Source: an uncultured bacterium (GTDB taxonomy: Bacteria > Bacteroidota > Bacteroidia > Bacteroidales > Bacteroidaceae). Taken from it: 64,000 nucleotides of DNA. Under the pieces are notes generated by a model that saw only the letters and a program-made list of their open reading frames with translations, was not told the DNA's origin and did no database searches. The stretch spans positions 1 to 64,000 of the forward strand of contig CAJMSE010000007.1 in NCBI GenBank assembly GCA_905216025.1, read 5' to 3'. Below are positions 6,878 to 14,980 of the stretch, one piece after another (positions within the stretch are counted from its first letter, which is position 1; each line of letters opens with the position of its first letter). The translations under genes were made by a program, and so were the position numbers.

Positions 6878-8242
6878 TCAGTCGGTTATGCCATACTTTT
6901 CCAACTTGTTATACAGTGTTTTCCGGTCAATGCCGAGCAGACGCGCCGCCAGACTCTTGTTGCCGCCGGCCGAGCGCAGGGCCCCGGCGATGCGGTCGTG
7001 CTCCGCCGCCTCGTCGTGCAGCGGCCGCACGGCATCGGCGGGCTGTGCGGCGGTGATGGTGATGTCGGCCTCGGTGATGCGTTCGGAACGTGCGAGGAGC
7101 ACGGCACGGCGCACCACGTTCTTCAGTTCACGCAGGTTTCCCGGCCAGTCGTGGCGCGCCAGCAGTGCCGACGCCCCGGCGTCGAATCCCGCCACGCTGC
7201 GTCCCAGCTCGCGGTTGGCCTCATCGAGGAAGAAGTCGGCAAAGAGGAAGAGGTCTGCCCCGCGGTCTTTCAGCCGCGGCATGTCTATGGTGAACTCGTT
7301 TACGCGGTGGAACAGGTCTTCGCGGAACGTGCCGCGGCGCACGGCATCGGCCAGGTTTTCGTTGGTGGCGCACACGAGACGGAAGTCGGCCTCAATCTCG
7401 CGGGTGGCTCCGACGGGCCTCACGCGGTGCTCCTGGATGGCGCGGAGCAGCTGCACCTGCACGTCGTAGCCGAGGTTTCCCACCTCGTCGAGAAATAGCG
7501 TGCCGCCCGATGCCTCGGCGAAAGCACCGCGCTTGTCGGCCACGGCACCGGTGAAGGCCCCCTTCACATGGCCGAAGAGCTCCGATGCGGCCACCTCCTT
7601 CGATATGGCTCCGCAGTCCATCGCCACGAAAGGACCTGCCGCGCGGCTGCTCTGCTCGTGTATGCGGCGCGCCACATGCTCCTTGCCAGTGCCGCTGGCA
7701 CCGAGGATGAGCACCGACATGGGCGTGGGAGCCACAAGCCGCACATAGTCGTAGAGCCGGCGGGCGGCATCGCTCGTGCCTTCGAGATATCGCCTCGCGG
7801 CAGGGCGGGCGGTGCCGGCGGCACTCTTAGCAGCGGCGGCAGGCTCCGACGCAGACGGCTGTGAGCCAGCCGCGGAGGAATCCGCTGCCGACAGGGCATC
7901 GTTGATTTTCTGGAGAAGCACATCGGGATGCACCGGCTTGGCCACGTAGTCGCAGGCTCCGGCCTTCATGGCGAGCACGGCATTCTGCACCTCGGCATAA
8001 CTGGTCATCACGATGAAGGGAATCCGGCGGCCGTGCCGGCTGAGCCAGTCGAGCACGGTGATGCCGTCATGGTCGGGCAGGCGCATGTCTGACAGCACGA
8101 GGTCGAAATCGCCGTCGGCCAGCAGACGCAGCGCAGGCGCCACCCGGCCGGCGGTGTCTACGGTAAAACCTTTCTTCGACAGCCACGTCCGCAGCATGGT
8201 GGAGTATGTCAGGTCGTCTTCTATTATAAGTATATGCGCCAT
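6878..8242 (-). CDS. Sigma-54-dependent response regulator, NtrC/AtoC/ZraR type
   Basis: A 454-residue transcription activator. Residues 1-118 form a receiver with acidic pocket Glu8-Asp9-Asp10, phospho-acceptor Asp52 (LSDMRLPD) and Lys102 (KP). A linker rich in Ala/Ser follows (about 118-150). The AAA+ domain has Walker A GASGTGKE (181-188), the sigma-54 contact loop GAFTGA (228-233) and Walker B GGTLFLDE (246-253). The C-terminus ends in a Fis-type helix-turn-helix (NKSLAARLLGIDRKTLYNKL). The intact GAFTGA loop means it should drive sigma-54 polymerase. It is preceded by the hybrid kinase (63-bp gap) and followed by the sigma-54-dependent small gene, its obvious candidate target. Confidence 0.95.
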   Translation of the reverse strand: MAHILIIEDDLTYSTMLRTWLSKKGFTVDTAGRVAPALRLLADGDFDLVLSDMRLPDHDGITVLDWLSRHGRRIPFIVMTSYAEVQNAVLAMKAGACDYVAKPVHPDVLLQKINDALSAADSSAAGSQPSASEPAAAAKSAAGTARPAARRYLEGTSDAARRLYDYVRLVAPTPMSVLILGASGTGKEHVARRIHEQSSRAAGPFVAMDCGAISKEVAASELFGHVKGAFTGAVADKRGAFAEASGGTLFLDEVGNLGYDVQVQLLRAIQEHRVRPVGATREIEADFRLVCATNENLADAVRRGTFREDLFHRVNEFTIDMPRLKDRGADLFLFADFFLDEANRELGRSVAGFDAGASALLARHDWPGNLRELKNVVRRAVLLARSERITEADITITAAQPADAVRPLHDEAAEHDRIAGALRSAGGNKSLAARLLGIDRKTLYNKLEKYGITD

Positions 8243-8305
8243 TATGGATTGACAAAGTTAAGGCTTTCGCGCAAGCGGAGAGCAAACAGGCGGCGTTTTT
8301 TAACT

Positions 8306-10801
8306 TTATATAAACCTTTCGGGATGTCCGGCAACGGCAGCAGCCTGCTCAAGCCCCGCAATGACCTCGCTGCACCGGCCGTGCCACCCGGCGGGCACGC
8401 CGCAGGCCTGCCGCTCATCGGAGAGCATGCGGAGCACGGGCGCTATGGGCGACCCTATCATCGTGAACACGGGTATGAGCCTGTGGGCGAGCTCGCCGGC
8501 GGCAGCCACATCACCGGCCGCGAGGGCCTCACGCATGGCCGCAATGTCGCGGAGGGTCGACTCGCGGAAGCTGTCTATAATACCGCGGGCCGCCGCGGCG
8601 TCGCCTCCGGCAAATTCCGTGAGGGCATCGAGGTGCAAGGCGGCGGAATCTTCGGGCGCGTCACCCGCCTCTTCCGCCCCACCCTCACGGCCGCCGGTGC
8701 TCTCCACGGGGCGGCACACGGCCGAGACGACCTCTGCCAGCTGCCCGACGCTGAACGGCTTGGAGAGGCGGGCGGCAAAGCCGGCATCGGTGAACACGGC
8801 ATCGCCGAGGGAGTCGTGGGCCGTCATTGCCACCACGGGGATGCCGCGGCCGGCGATGCGCCGCACGATGGTGAAGCCGCTCATGCCCGGCATCTCGATG
8901 TCGGTGAATATGATGTCGAACGGTTCGGCGTCGAGGCGGACGAAGAATTCCTCGACCTGCGTGCAGGCCACCACATGGCAGCGGCCATACGACAGGCGCG
9001 CGAGCATGCTGCCGATAAGGTCGAGCATGACGGTGTCGTCGTCGATGACGAGCACGCGCAGGGCGTCAATCTCACCGTCTCCGGCCGCCGGCGGGGTGGT
9101 CTCGGCCGCGCTGCCGGCATCCTCCTCCACCGGAACGGCCACGGTGAACACGCTGCCGCTGCCCGGCCGGCTCTCCACGGATATAGTTCCGCCGAGCAGC
9201 GACACGAGCTCGTGGGTGATGGAGAGCCCGAGGCCCACGCCGTCGACCCCCAGGGCACCGGGCAGACGCACGAAGGCGTCGAAGATGCGGGAGGTCTCCT
9301 CGGCCGTCATGCCGCGGCCGGTATCGGCCACGCTGAAGGTGAACATGCCGCCGGCGACTCCGGCGGTGACGGTGATGCCGCCCTCACTGGTGTACTTGAC
9401 GGCGTTGCCGATGAGGTTTTCCATCACCTGGCGGATGCGGAAGGCGTCGCCGCGGCTCAGTGCGGAGGCGTCAGAGGTGTAGCGGAAGATCAGCGAGAGG
9501 CCGGCTGCCACGGCCCGCGGACGGAAGCTGCCGACGCAGTCGGCCGTGAGACGGGCCGGTGAGAAGCTCGACCGGCGTATGCTTATCTGTCCCTTCTCGA
9601 GCTGATGATAGTCGAGAAGCGCCCCCACAAGGGCGAGCAGGTGGGTGGCCGAGGAGCGTATGTTGTCGATATAGGCCACCGGCCGCGGGGCACTGACGTG
9701 GGCGCGGAGCAGCTCCACGAACCCCGAGATGGCGGCCACGGGCGACTTTATGTCGTGGGTGATGGTGAGCAGGAGGCGCTCGCGCTGCGCAAGAAGGCGC
9801 TCGGCACGGGCACGGGCCTGCTCAAGACTGCGGCGGTAGCGGTCGGCACGGCGGTTGTCGCGCCACACGAAGACGAGCGACACCGAGGCCACGAGCACGG
9901 CAAGGGCGGCAAGGAGCCACACCCGCGTAGCAGCCGAGCGGCGGTTGGCGGCATCGCGCACAGCAGCCTTGCGCAGCCACTGCGTCTCGGCGCGGCCTAT
10001 GTCGTCCATCAGGCGGCCGGTACGGTCGGCCAGCTGTATGCCGGCGGCCAGCAAGGCCTCGCCCTCACGGCGTATGCGGCCGCGGCGGGAGAGGCGCATG
10101 CTCTCCTCGGCACGCCCGATATCGTCGAGCACATCGGCCACGGGCGCGGCCACGTCGATGGCCTGGCGCACGCTGTCGGCCGCGGCGGCGACGGAGTCTA
10201 CCGTGGTGGCGGTGGTGTCGTTGCGCTGCCGGCGGAAGGCATCGGCAAGACGGCCGAAAAACGTGCGGCGGGTCTTGTTCACCACGTAGGTGACGCGCTT
10301 CTCGCCCGAGGCACGGGGAACGCTCTTGTGCACCATCACGGAGTCGCGCCCGCTGCGCAGCCGTTCGGCCTTGCGCTCATAGAGGCTGGCCCGGCCGCCG
10401 CCGTCCATGGCGGCGAGCAGGAGCAGCGTGTTCTCGCGCTTGCGCATCAGGAGGGCACGCAGCGTGTCCACCCTCACCCGCTGACCGGAATCGGTGAGCA
10501 GCACGGCGAGGCTGTCGGCATGGGCAAGCACGCTGTCGGCGGCACGGCAATAGGCCTCCTCGCGGTCTGTATGACCCATGAAGATGGCGCGCTCGGCGTT
10601 GTCGAGACGGAACATGCCGGACACGAGACTGTTCATGGCCTCGCGCCGCTCGCCGGTGCACCGGGCCACGGCGGAGAGCTCGACGGCAGAGCGCGTGTAG
10701 GAGTAGACAAGGGCGACGGCGAGGGCTGCCACGGCAAGAAGGGCCGCATAGCCTGCGGCCACCTTGACGGGGATGCCCCAAGGTCCGGACGGTTTGCTCA
10801 T
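8306..10801 (-). CDS. Membrane hybrid histidine kinase (HisKA-HATPase-REC-Hpt)
   Basis: An 831-residue sensor kinase. TM1 (about 13-35) and TM2 (about 293-314) enclose a periplasmic domain of about 255 residues, mostly predicted helical and Arg/Ala/Asp rich; its family is not recognised. The cytoplasmic part has HisKA with phospho-His349 (LLTITHDIKSP), HATPase with N-box NLIGNAVKYT, DTGRGM and GVGLGLS, then a receiver (VLVIDDD, phospho-Asp about 634 in FTDIEMPG). A C-terminal Hpt domain follows, with His about 773 in ELAHRL. All relay residues are intact, so a His-Asp-His-Asp phosphorelay to the downstream response regulator is expected. GC content is high, like its partner. Confidence 0.93.
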   Translation of the reverse strand: MSKPSGPWGIPVKVAAGYAALLAVAALAVALVYSYTRSAVELSAVARCTGERREAMNSLVSGMFRLDNAERAIFMGHTDREEAYCRAADSVLAHADSLAVLLTDSGQRVRVDTLRALLMRKRENTLLLLAAMDGGGRASLYERKAERLRSGRDSVMVHKSVPRASGEKRVTYVVNKTRRTFFGRLADAFRRQRNDTTATTVDSVAAAADSVRQAIDVAAPVADVLDDIGRAEESMRLSRRGRIRREGEALLAAGIQLADRTGRLMDDIGRAETQWLRKAAVRDAANRRSAATRVWLLAALAVLVASVSLVFVWRDNRRADRYRRSLEQARARAERLLAQRERLLLTITHDIKSPVAAISGFVELLRAHVSAPRPVAYIDNIRSSATHLLALVGALLDYHQLEKGQISIRRSSFSPARLTADCVGSFRPRAVAAGLSLIFRYTSDASALSRGDAFRIRQVMENLIGNAVKYTSEGGITVTAGVAGGMFTFSVADTGRGMTAEETSRIFDAFVRLPGALGVDGVGLGLSITHELVSLLGGTISVESRPGSGSVFTVAVPVEEDAGSAAETTPPAAGDGEIDALRVLVIDDDTVMLDLIGSMLARLSYGRCHVVACTQVEEFFVRLDAEPFDIIFTDIEMPGMSGFTIVRRIAGRGIPVVAMTAHDSLGDAVFTDAGFAARLSKPFSVGQLAEVVSAVCRPVESTGGREGGAEEAGDAPEDSAALHLDALTEFAGGDAAAARGIIDSFRESTLRDIAAMREALAAGDVAAAGELAHRLIPVFTMIGSPIAPVLRMLSDERQACGVPAGWHGRCSEVIAGLEQAAAVAGHPERFI

Positions 10802-10849
10802 CAGCGATATGCTTTAAGGTGAATTACAGTATGCTTCACGATGGCCTTA

Positions 10850-11263
10850 TCAGCTATATACGGTGGCCACGACGGTGCGCGGACCGCCGTAGTCGCGGAA
10901 CTCGCAGAGGTAGATGCCCTGCCACGTGCCGAGGCACAGGCGGCCGCCGGTTATCGGGATGGTGAGGCTCACGCCGAAGAGGGAGCTCTTGGCGTGTGCC
11001 GGCATGTCGTCGGACCCCTCGAGCACGTGATCGTAGAAGGGCTGGTTGGCCGGCACGATGCGGTTCATTATCTTCTCCATGTCGCTCCGCACGTCGGGGT
11101 CGGCATTCTCGTTGACGGTCAGCGCGCACGAGGTGTGGCGCACGAAGAGGTTTAGAAGTCCGGCCGCAGGCAGCGGACGGGGCAGCTGTTCCATTATCTC
11201 GCGGGTGATGATATGGCATCCGCGGCTACGGGCAGAGAGCGTTATCTGTATCTGTTGTATCAT
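10850..11263 (-). CDS. YjbQ/UPF0047 family protein
   Basis: A 137-residue cytosolic protein of the YjbQ (UPF0047) family. Some members show weak thiamine-phosphate-synthase activity, but the physiological role is unsettled. The family signature HTSCALTVNENADPDV is present at about residues 43-58, with later conserved segments HAKSSLFG, PITGGRL and GTWQGIYLCEFRD. Full length. It lies 48 bp upstream of the hybrid kinase on the same strand and may be cotranscribed with the two-component genes, but nothing links it functionally to them. Confidence 0.88.
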   Translation of the reverse strand: MIQQIQITLSARSRGCHIITREIMEQLPRPLPAAGLLNLFVRHTSCALTVNENADPDVRSDMEKIMNRIVPANQPFYDHVLEGSDDMPAHAKSSLFGVSLTIPITGGRLCLGTWQGIYLCEFRDYGGPRTVVATVYS

Positions 11264-11425
11264 TGCCGTACCGATAGTTTGTATTAATCATGCAATATTC
11301 GGAAAAAAATCCGGGATATGCAAGGATTCGGCCGGGAAAGATGGGCTTTGCCGCAGAAAGGCGGCCAGATGGTTAAAGAATATTAACGGCGCTGGACTTG
11401 TCATGCCATTACGCTGCATCTGTAT

Positions 11426-11433
11426 TATCTTTG
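11426..11433 (+). promoter_or_regulatory. -7 promoter element for the GH10 xylanase
   Basis: TATCTTTG followed by GCAT, a full TAnnTTTG match. It lies 56 bp before the ATG at 11489, giving a leader of about 50 nt. Confidence 0.6.
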
Positions 11434-11488
11434 CATATTATCAATAGCCAAAAGGACTGCTAATCAAATTTAAACAACTACAAAGATC

Positions 11489-14400
11489 ATGAAAAAGAAA
11501 ATCTACACTCTCATTGCCGCGGCACTGACGGCCACGGCAGCAGGCAGCGCACCACTCACGGTGTGCGACTTCGAGAGCTATCCAGCGGGCACCACGTGGA
11601 CGCTATGGCACAGCGGCGGCGGCGAAATCACTTCGACGGCGACGGTGGTGACCGACCCGAAGAACGCAGACAACAAGGTACTGCACATCGTACTGAATGA
11701 ATGGGGATGCCACCCCGAGTTTGAACTGCCCACGCCGCTACGCGGCAAGGAGCTGACCGACCGCTACCCGACGGTGACGTGCGACATTCTCCGCAGCGAG
11801 GAAGACGCCGACGACTGGAAGCAGTTTGCCGTGTTCATAGGCTCGCAGGAGGTCTACCGTGACGAGGGATACCCCTTCCAGGGAGACCGGAACGTGTGGC
11901 AAGGCAGGACATACCCAATGGCACCGGCCGGTGCGGACAATACGGCGGGCGTGATACGCCTCGGCCTGCACCACAACAAAACCGACTACTACATCGACAA
12001 CATCAGGCTCGTGGGAGAGTTTGACGACTACATCACGGCCGAAGACGGCGGCACACTGGACTACTGTTCGGCCAACACGTCGAGCTCGTACCGCACCATC
12101 GGAGACAACATATACATCCCGGAGGGAAACACGGTGAACGTGAAGACGTCGCGATACTCGGAATGGACGGGCAAGGTGGCCGGCAGCGGACGGCTCAACA
12201 TACTGGCAGGCGGAGAGCGGTCGTACATCGGCACGCAGGCGAGCAAGGGCTCCACATGGCCCGACTGGAGCGCCATGACGGGCGAGGTGCACGTATATCC
12301 GTACAAGGAGGTGGCCTCGGGATGCGGCTTCTACGGCCTGCTGCTGAACAGCGGGACATTCCAGCCTGACAACGTCGGCGCATCGAGGTGCAACGAGGTG
12401 TTTGCCGCAAGCCGGGTGACGCTGCACGACGGGGCCACGATGGCCGTGGAGTCGGGCACGCGCGGCATAAGGTTCGGCGAACTCAGCACCGAGGCAGGCA
12501 GCACGCTCGACGGATACTACAAGAAGAGCACGGCCAACTCGTACTACGTGGTGGGCGCAAGCGGCACCGACGCAGTGATGGCCGGCAGGATATATGCCTC
12601 GGCATCGGGCAACAAGGTGGGCCTGATAAAGGAGGGCGCAGGAACATACACCATCACAGGCAACGACAATGAGATAGGAGCGGGCATACGGCTGACGGAA
12701 GGAACACTGCTCGTATGTAACGACGCGGCTGCAGCAGAGACAGGAAAGAAGAGCGGCGCGACGGGCAACAGCGGCACGGTGACAGTATTCGGAGGCACCA
12801 CGCTGGGAGGCAACGGCAGCATCGGCGCACGCACGGAGGTATACGGCAAGATAAAACCGGGCACGGAGACGACAGGCACGCTGACCTTCGCAGACCATAC
12901 GGCGTCGACAGAAAAGGCGAACGTGACGCTGCATCCGGAGGCAAACATCGTGTGCAGGGTGAAGGACGCAGGCACGCACAGCCGCCTCGACATACGCGGA
13001 ACGCTGGCATACAGCACGAAGACGGAGGGCTTCGAAGACTCCGACAAGACGCCGCGACTGACCATCGAACTGACGGAAGACGCCGCGCCGCAGGTGAACG
13101 ACGAGATGACGCTGCTCACGGCGACACGCAAGGACGCCGGCAGCTGGAGCTTCAGGATACGCTATCCGAAGGCCTGCACATGGGTTGTGGAGCAGCGCGA
13201 CGGCACCGACGGCAGCTTCAGCGTGGTGGCGAAAGTGACATCGCTCGACTACAGCGGACAGGGAGACATCAAGGACGACGATGAAGAGACAGGAGGCAAC
13301 GGCGGATATCCCGACGACGACTGGACGGCGGACATGACCGACGACACCCCGCTGCGCGGATATACGGCCATACTGAAGAAGAACATCGGCGTGGCGCTGG
13401 CCACATACCGCTATGACTGCAGCCGCGACGACGGCGAGGCAGGACTGGCCGGACGGGAGTTTGACCTGCTGGTGGGCGAGAACGAGATGAAGTTCGACGC
13501 CACGGAGCCGGCCCAGGGCAGCTTCAGCTACGGCGGCGCCGACGCGGTGATGTGGGCTGCGGAGCGCTTCAGTCAGGAGGTGCGCGGCCACACGCTGGCA
13601 TGGCACTTGCAGGTGGCCAAATGGGTGAGCGAGGACGGCAAGAGGAACAATAACGACTTCACGAAGCGCGAGTTGCTCGACATACTGAAAAACCATATCT
13701 TCAACGTGGTGGGCAAGTACAAGGGACGCATCCGCGAGTGGGACGTATGCAACGAGGTGCTCGACGACGACCAGAGCATCGTGCGCACCGACCCGACGGC
13801 ATACAAGCTGCGCCCGTCTATCTGGTCGACGTACATCGGCGAGGAGTTCATCGACTCGGCATTCGTATGGACGCACCAGGCCGACCCGGACGCACGCCTG
13901 TTCATCAATGAGTATGGCGCCGAGTTCATGGGCGACACCAAGACGGAGGCCTACTACAACCTGATAAAGCGCCTGAAGGCCGACGGACTGCCGATAGACG
14001 GCTGCGGACTGCAGTGCCACCTGACCACGGGACAACTCGACACGCTGAAATTAGAGAAGAACATACGCCGCTATGCGGAGCTGGGACTCGACTGCATCAT
14101 CACCGAACTGGACATCGCACTGGCCGACCCGCATGCCGAAGGTGCCCTCGAGGCGCAGGCAAAAGAATATGGCGCAATAACGCGCGTGTTCCTGCGCAAC
14201 GACAACTGCCCGTCGATGCTGGTATGGGGAATATCCGACAACCACTCGTGGAGGCAGAACAGCCCGCTGCTCTTCGACAGCAGCCTGAAGCCGAAACCGG
14301 CCTACTACAACGTGCACGCACAGCTCAGGCTGGCCGCAGAGAAAGCTCTGAAGGACAGCATCGGCGGCATCAGCAGCGGCAACGGCTCCGGAAAGCCGGT

Positions 14401-14518
14401 CACTACGGTATTTACAGACCTCTGCGGACGACGCATAGCCAACCCGAAAGGACTCGTAATAGAGAAGATGACATTTGCAGACGGCACCACAAAGGTGGTG
14501 AAGAGAATCTGCCGATAA
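11489..14518 (+). CDS. Modular secreted GH10 endo-1,4-beta-xylanase
   Basis: Hydrolyses internal beta-1,4 bonds of xylan. At 1009 residues it is far larger than a single GH10 domain. A signal peptide (about 1-20) is followed by a carbohydrate-binding-like region (about 25-180) and a Gly/Ser/Thr-rich region (about 190-560). The latter contains autotransporter-like beta-helix repeats such as LTEGTLLV and GGTTLGGNGSI. The GH10 domain (about 615-975) has acid/base Glu756 in WDVCNEV and nucleophile Glu873 in ITELDI, both intact, plus HTLAWH. The C-terminus DLCGRRIANPKGLVIEKM resembles Prevotella sorting-type tails. It is a monocistronic plus-strand gene with its own promoter. The role of the beta-helix region is unknown. 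Confidence 0.93.
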   Translation: MKKKIYTLIAAALTATAAGSAPLTVCDFESYPAGTTWTLWHSGGGEITSTATVVTDPKNADNKVLHIVLNEWGCHPEFELPTPLRGKELTDRYPTVTCDILRSEEDADDWKQFAVFIGSQEVYRDEGYPFQGDRNVWQGRTYPMAPAGADNTAGVIRLGLHHNKTDYYIDNIRLVGEFDDYITAEDGGTLDYCSANTSSSYRTIGDNIYIPEGNTVNVKTSRYSEWTGKVAGSGRLNILAGGERSYIGTQASKGSTWPDWSAMTGEVHVYPYKEVASGCGFYGLLLNSGTFQPDNVGASRCNEVFAASRVTLHDGATMAVESGTRGIRFGELSTEAGSTLDGYYKKSTANSYYVVGASGTDAVMAGRIYASASGNKVGLIKEGAGTYTITGNDNEIGAGIRLTEGTLLVCNDAAAAETGKKSGATGNSGTVTVFGGTTLGGNGSIGARTEVYGKIKPGTETTGTLTFADHTASTEKANVTLHPEANIVCRVKDAGTHSRLDIRGTLAYSTKTEGFEDSDKTPRLTIELTEDAAPQVNDEMTLLTATRKDAGSWSFRIRYPKACTWVVEQRDGTDGSFSVVAKVTSLDYSGQGDIKDDDEETGGNGGYPDDDWTADMTDDTPLRGYTAILKKNIGVALATYRYDCSRDDGEAGLAGREFDLLVGENEMKFDATEPAQGSFSYGGADAVMWAAERFSQEVRGHTLAWHLQVAKWVSEDGKRNNNDFTKRELLDILKNHIFNVVGKYKGRIREWDVCNEVLDDDQSIVRTDPTAYKLRPSIWSTYIGEEFIDSAFVWTHQADPDARLFINEYGAEFMGDTKTEAYYNLIKRLKADGLPIDGCGLQCHLTTGQLDTLKLEKNIRRYAELGLDCIITELDIALADPHAEGALEAQAKEYGAITRVFLRNDNCPSMLVWGISDNHSWRQNSPLLFDSSLKPKPAYYNVHAQLRLAAEKALKDSIGGISSGNGSGKPVTTVFTDLCGRRIANPKGLVIEKMTFADGTTKVVKRICR

Positions 14519-14541
14519 CCACTTTACCGTATTCTTAAACC

Positions 14542-14648
14542 GTTACCCGTGGCGCGTAACGGTGTTACCTGCCACGGGTGACACTGTGACGCGCCACGGG
14601 TAACATCGTAACGCGTGGCACGTAACACTGCTACGCGCGGCAGGTAAC
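14542..14648. repeat. Five tandem 19-bp imperfect palindromes, 22-bp period
   Basis: Each unit has the form G(T/C)NAC-N9-GT(A/G)AC, starting at 14542, 14564, 14586, 14608 and 14630, each separated by 3 bp. Examples: GTTACCCGTGGCGCGTAAC and GTAACGCGTGGCACGTAAC. A second array of the same design occurs at 57629-57713; unit four differs by one base between the loci. The array lies between the xylanase stop and the promoter of the SGNH gene. It is not a CRISPR: the repeats are palindromic and the spacers are 3 nt. Function unknown. Confidence 0.85.
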
Positions 14649-14713
14649 AACGAAAAACACAGATTACTGACGATTTTTCTGCCGCCGACGGCGGGGAATA
14701 TGATTTTTATTCA

Positions 14714-14721
14714 TAACTTTG
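14714..14721 (+). promoter_or_regulatory. -7 promoter element upstream of the SGNH hydrolase leader
   Basis: TAACTTTG, a full TAnnTTTG match followed by GCAG, with A/T-rich sequence upstream. Transcription should start near 14726, directly at a hairpin plus T-tract. Confidence 0.6.
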
Positions 14722-14723
14722 CA

Positions 14724-14757
14724 GCGTGCCCGCAGATTACGGGCGCGCAATTTTTTT
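14724..14757 (+). terminator. Hairpin with seven-T tract at the start of the SGNH leader
   Basis: GCGTGCCCG (14724-14732) pairs with CGGGCGCGC (14740-14748), one G-U wobble, 7-nt loop, then AATTTTTTT. It has the form of an intrinsic terminator but begins almost at the predicted transcription start. It could abort most transcripts, or protect the 5' end of the mRNA. Confidence 0.6.
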
Positions 14758-14763
14758 ATTGTT

Positions 14764-14913
14764 CATTCTCCAACCGAATCACCACCTCGAACGAAGAACG
14801 GGACAATATAGACTGACATGTCATGAGGTCGTGCCCTACGGGCGCAGACTTCCCATGACGTGTCAGGGCTTGTGGTGAGCCCGGTTGGAGAATGGCGGAG
14901 TCTGCGCCTTTTT
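14764..14913 (+). promoter_or_regulatory. Nested leader hairpins with an alternative terminator-like stem (possible attenuator)
   Basis: Outer stem: CATTCTCCAACCG (14764-14776) with CGGTTGGAGAATG (14882-14894), perfect 13 bp. Middle stem: TGACATGTCATG (14814-14825) with CATGACGTGTCA (14854-14865). Inside, GGGCGCAGAC (14840-14849) is also complementary to GTCTGCGCC (14900-14908), which runs into TTTTT. The last pairing has terminator form and cannot coexist with the nested stems except as a pseudoknot. This is typical of attenuators, but a miniature mobile element is also possible. Confidence 0.5.
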
Positions 14914-14980
14914 CCGTCTTTACGGTTGCGGGGCTGCTCTGCCGACAGGCGACGGACACACACCAACAAAGCAATAAAAA

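Noticed and set aside
8234..10822. Long plus-strand open frames (442 and 405 codons) opposite the hybrid kinase
   Set aside because: Rich in His/Gly/Ala without domains; antisense shadows of a high-GC gene whose own strand has complete kinase, receiver and Hpt motifs.
11738..14035. 765-codon minus-strand open frame inside the xylanase gene
   Set aside because: Antisense shadow; the plus strand encodes intact GH10 catalytic motifs.
14611..14632. Sigma-54 promoter in the palindrome arrays (TGGCACGTAACACTGC and the similar site at 57704)
   Set aside because: The TGGCACG half matches but the TGC half is displaced by one base relative to the required -24/-12 spacing, and both lie within repeat units.
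14542..14648. CRISPR array
   Set aside because: Repeats are imperfect palindromes of 19 bp with only 3-bp gaps; no spacers and no cas genes.
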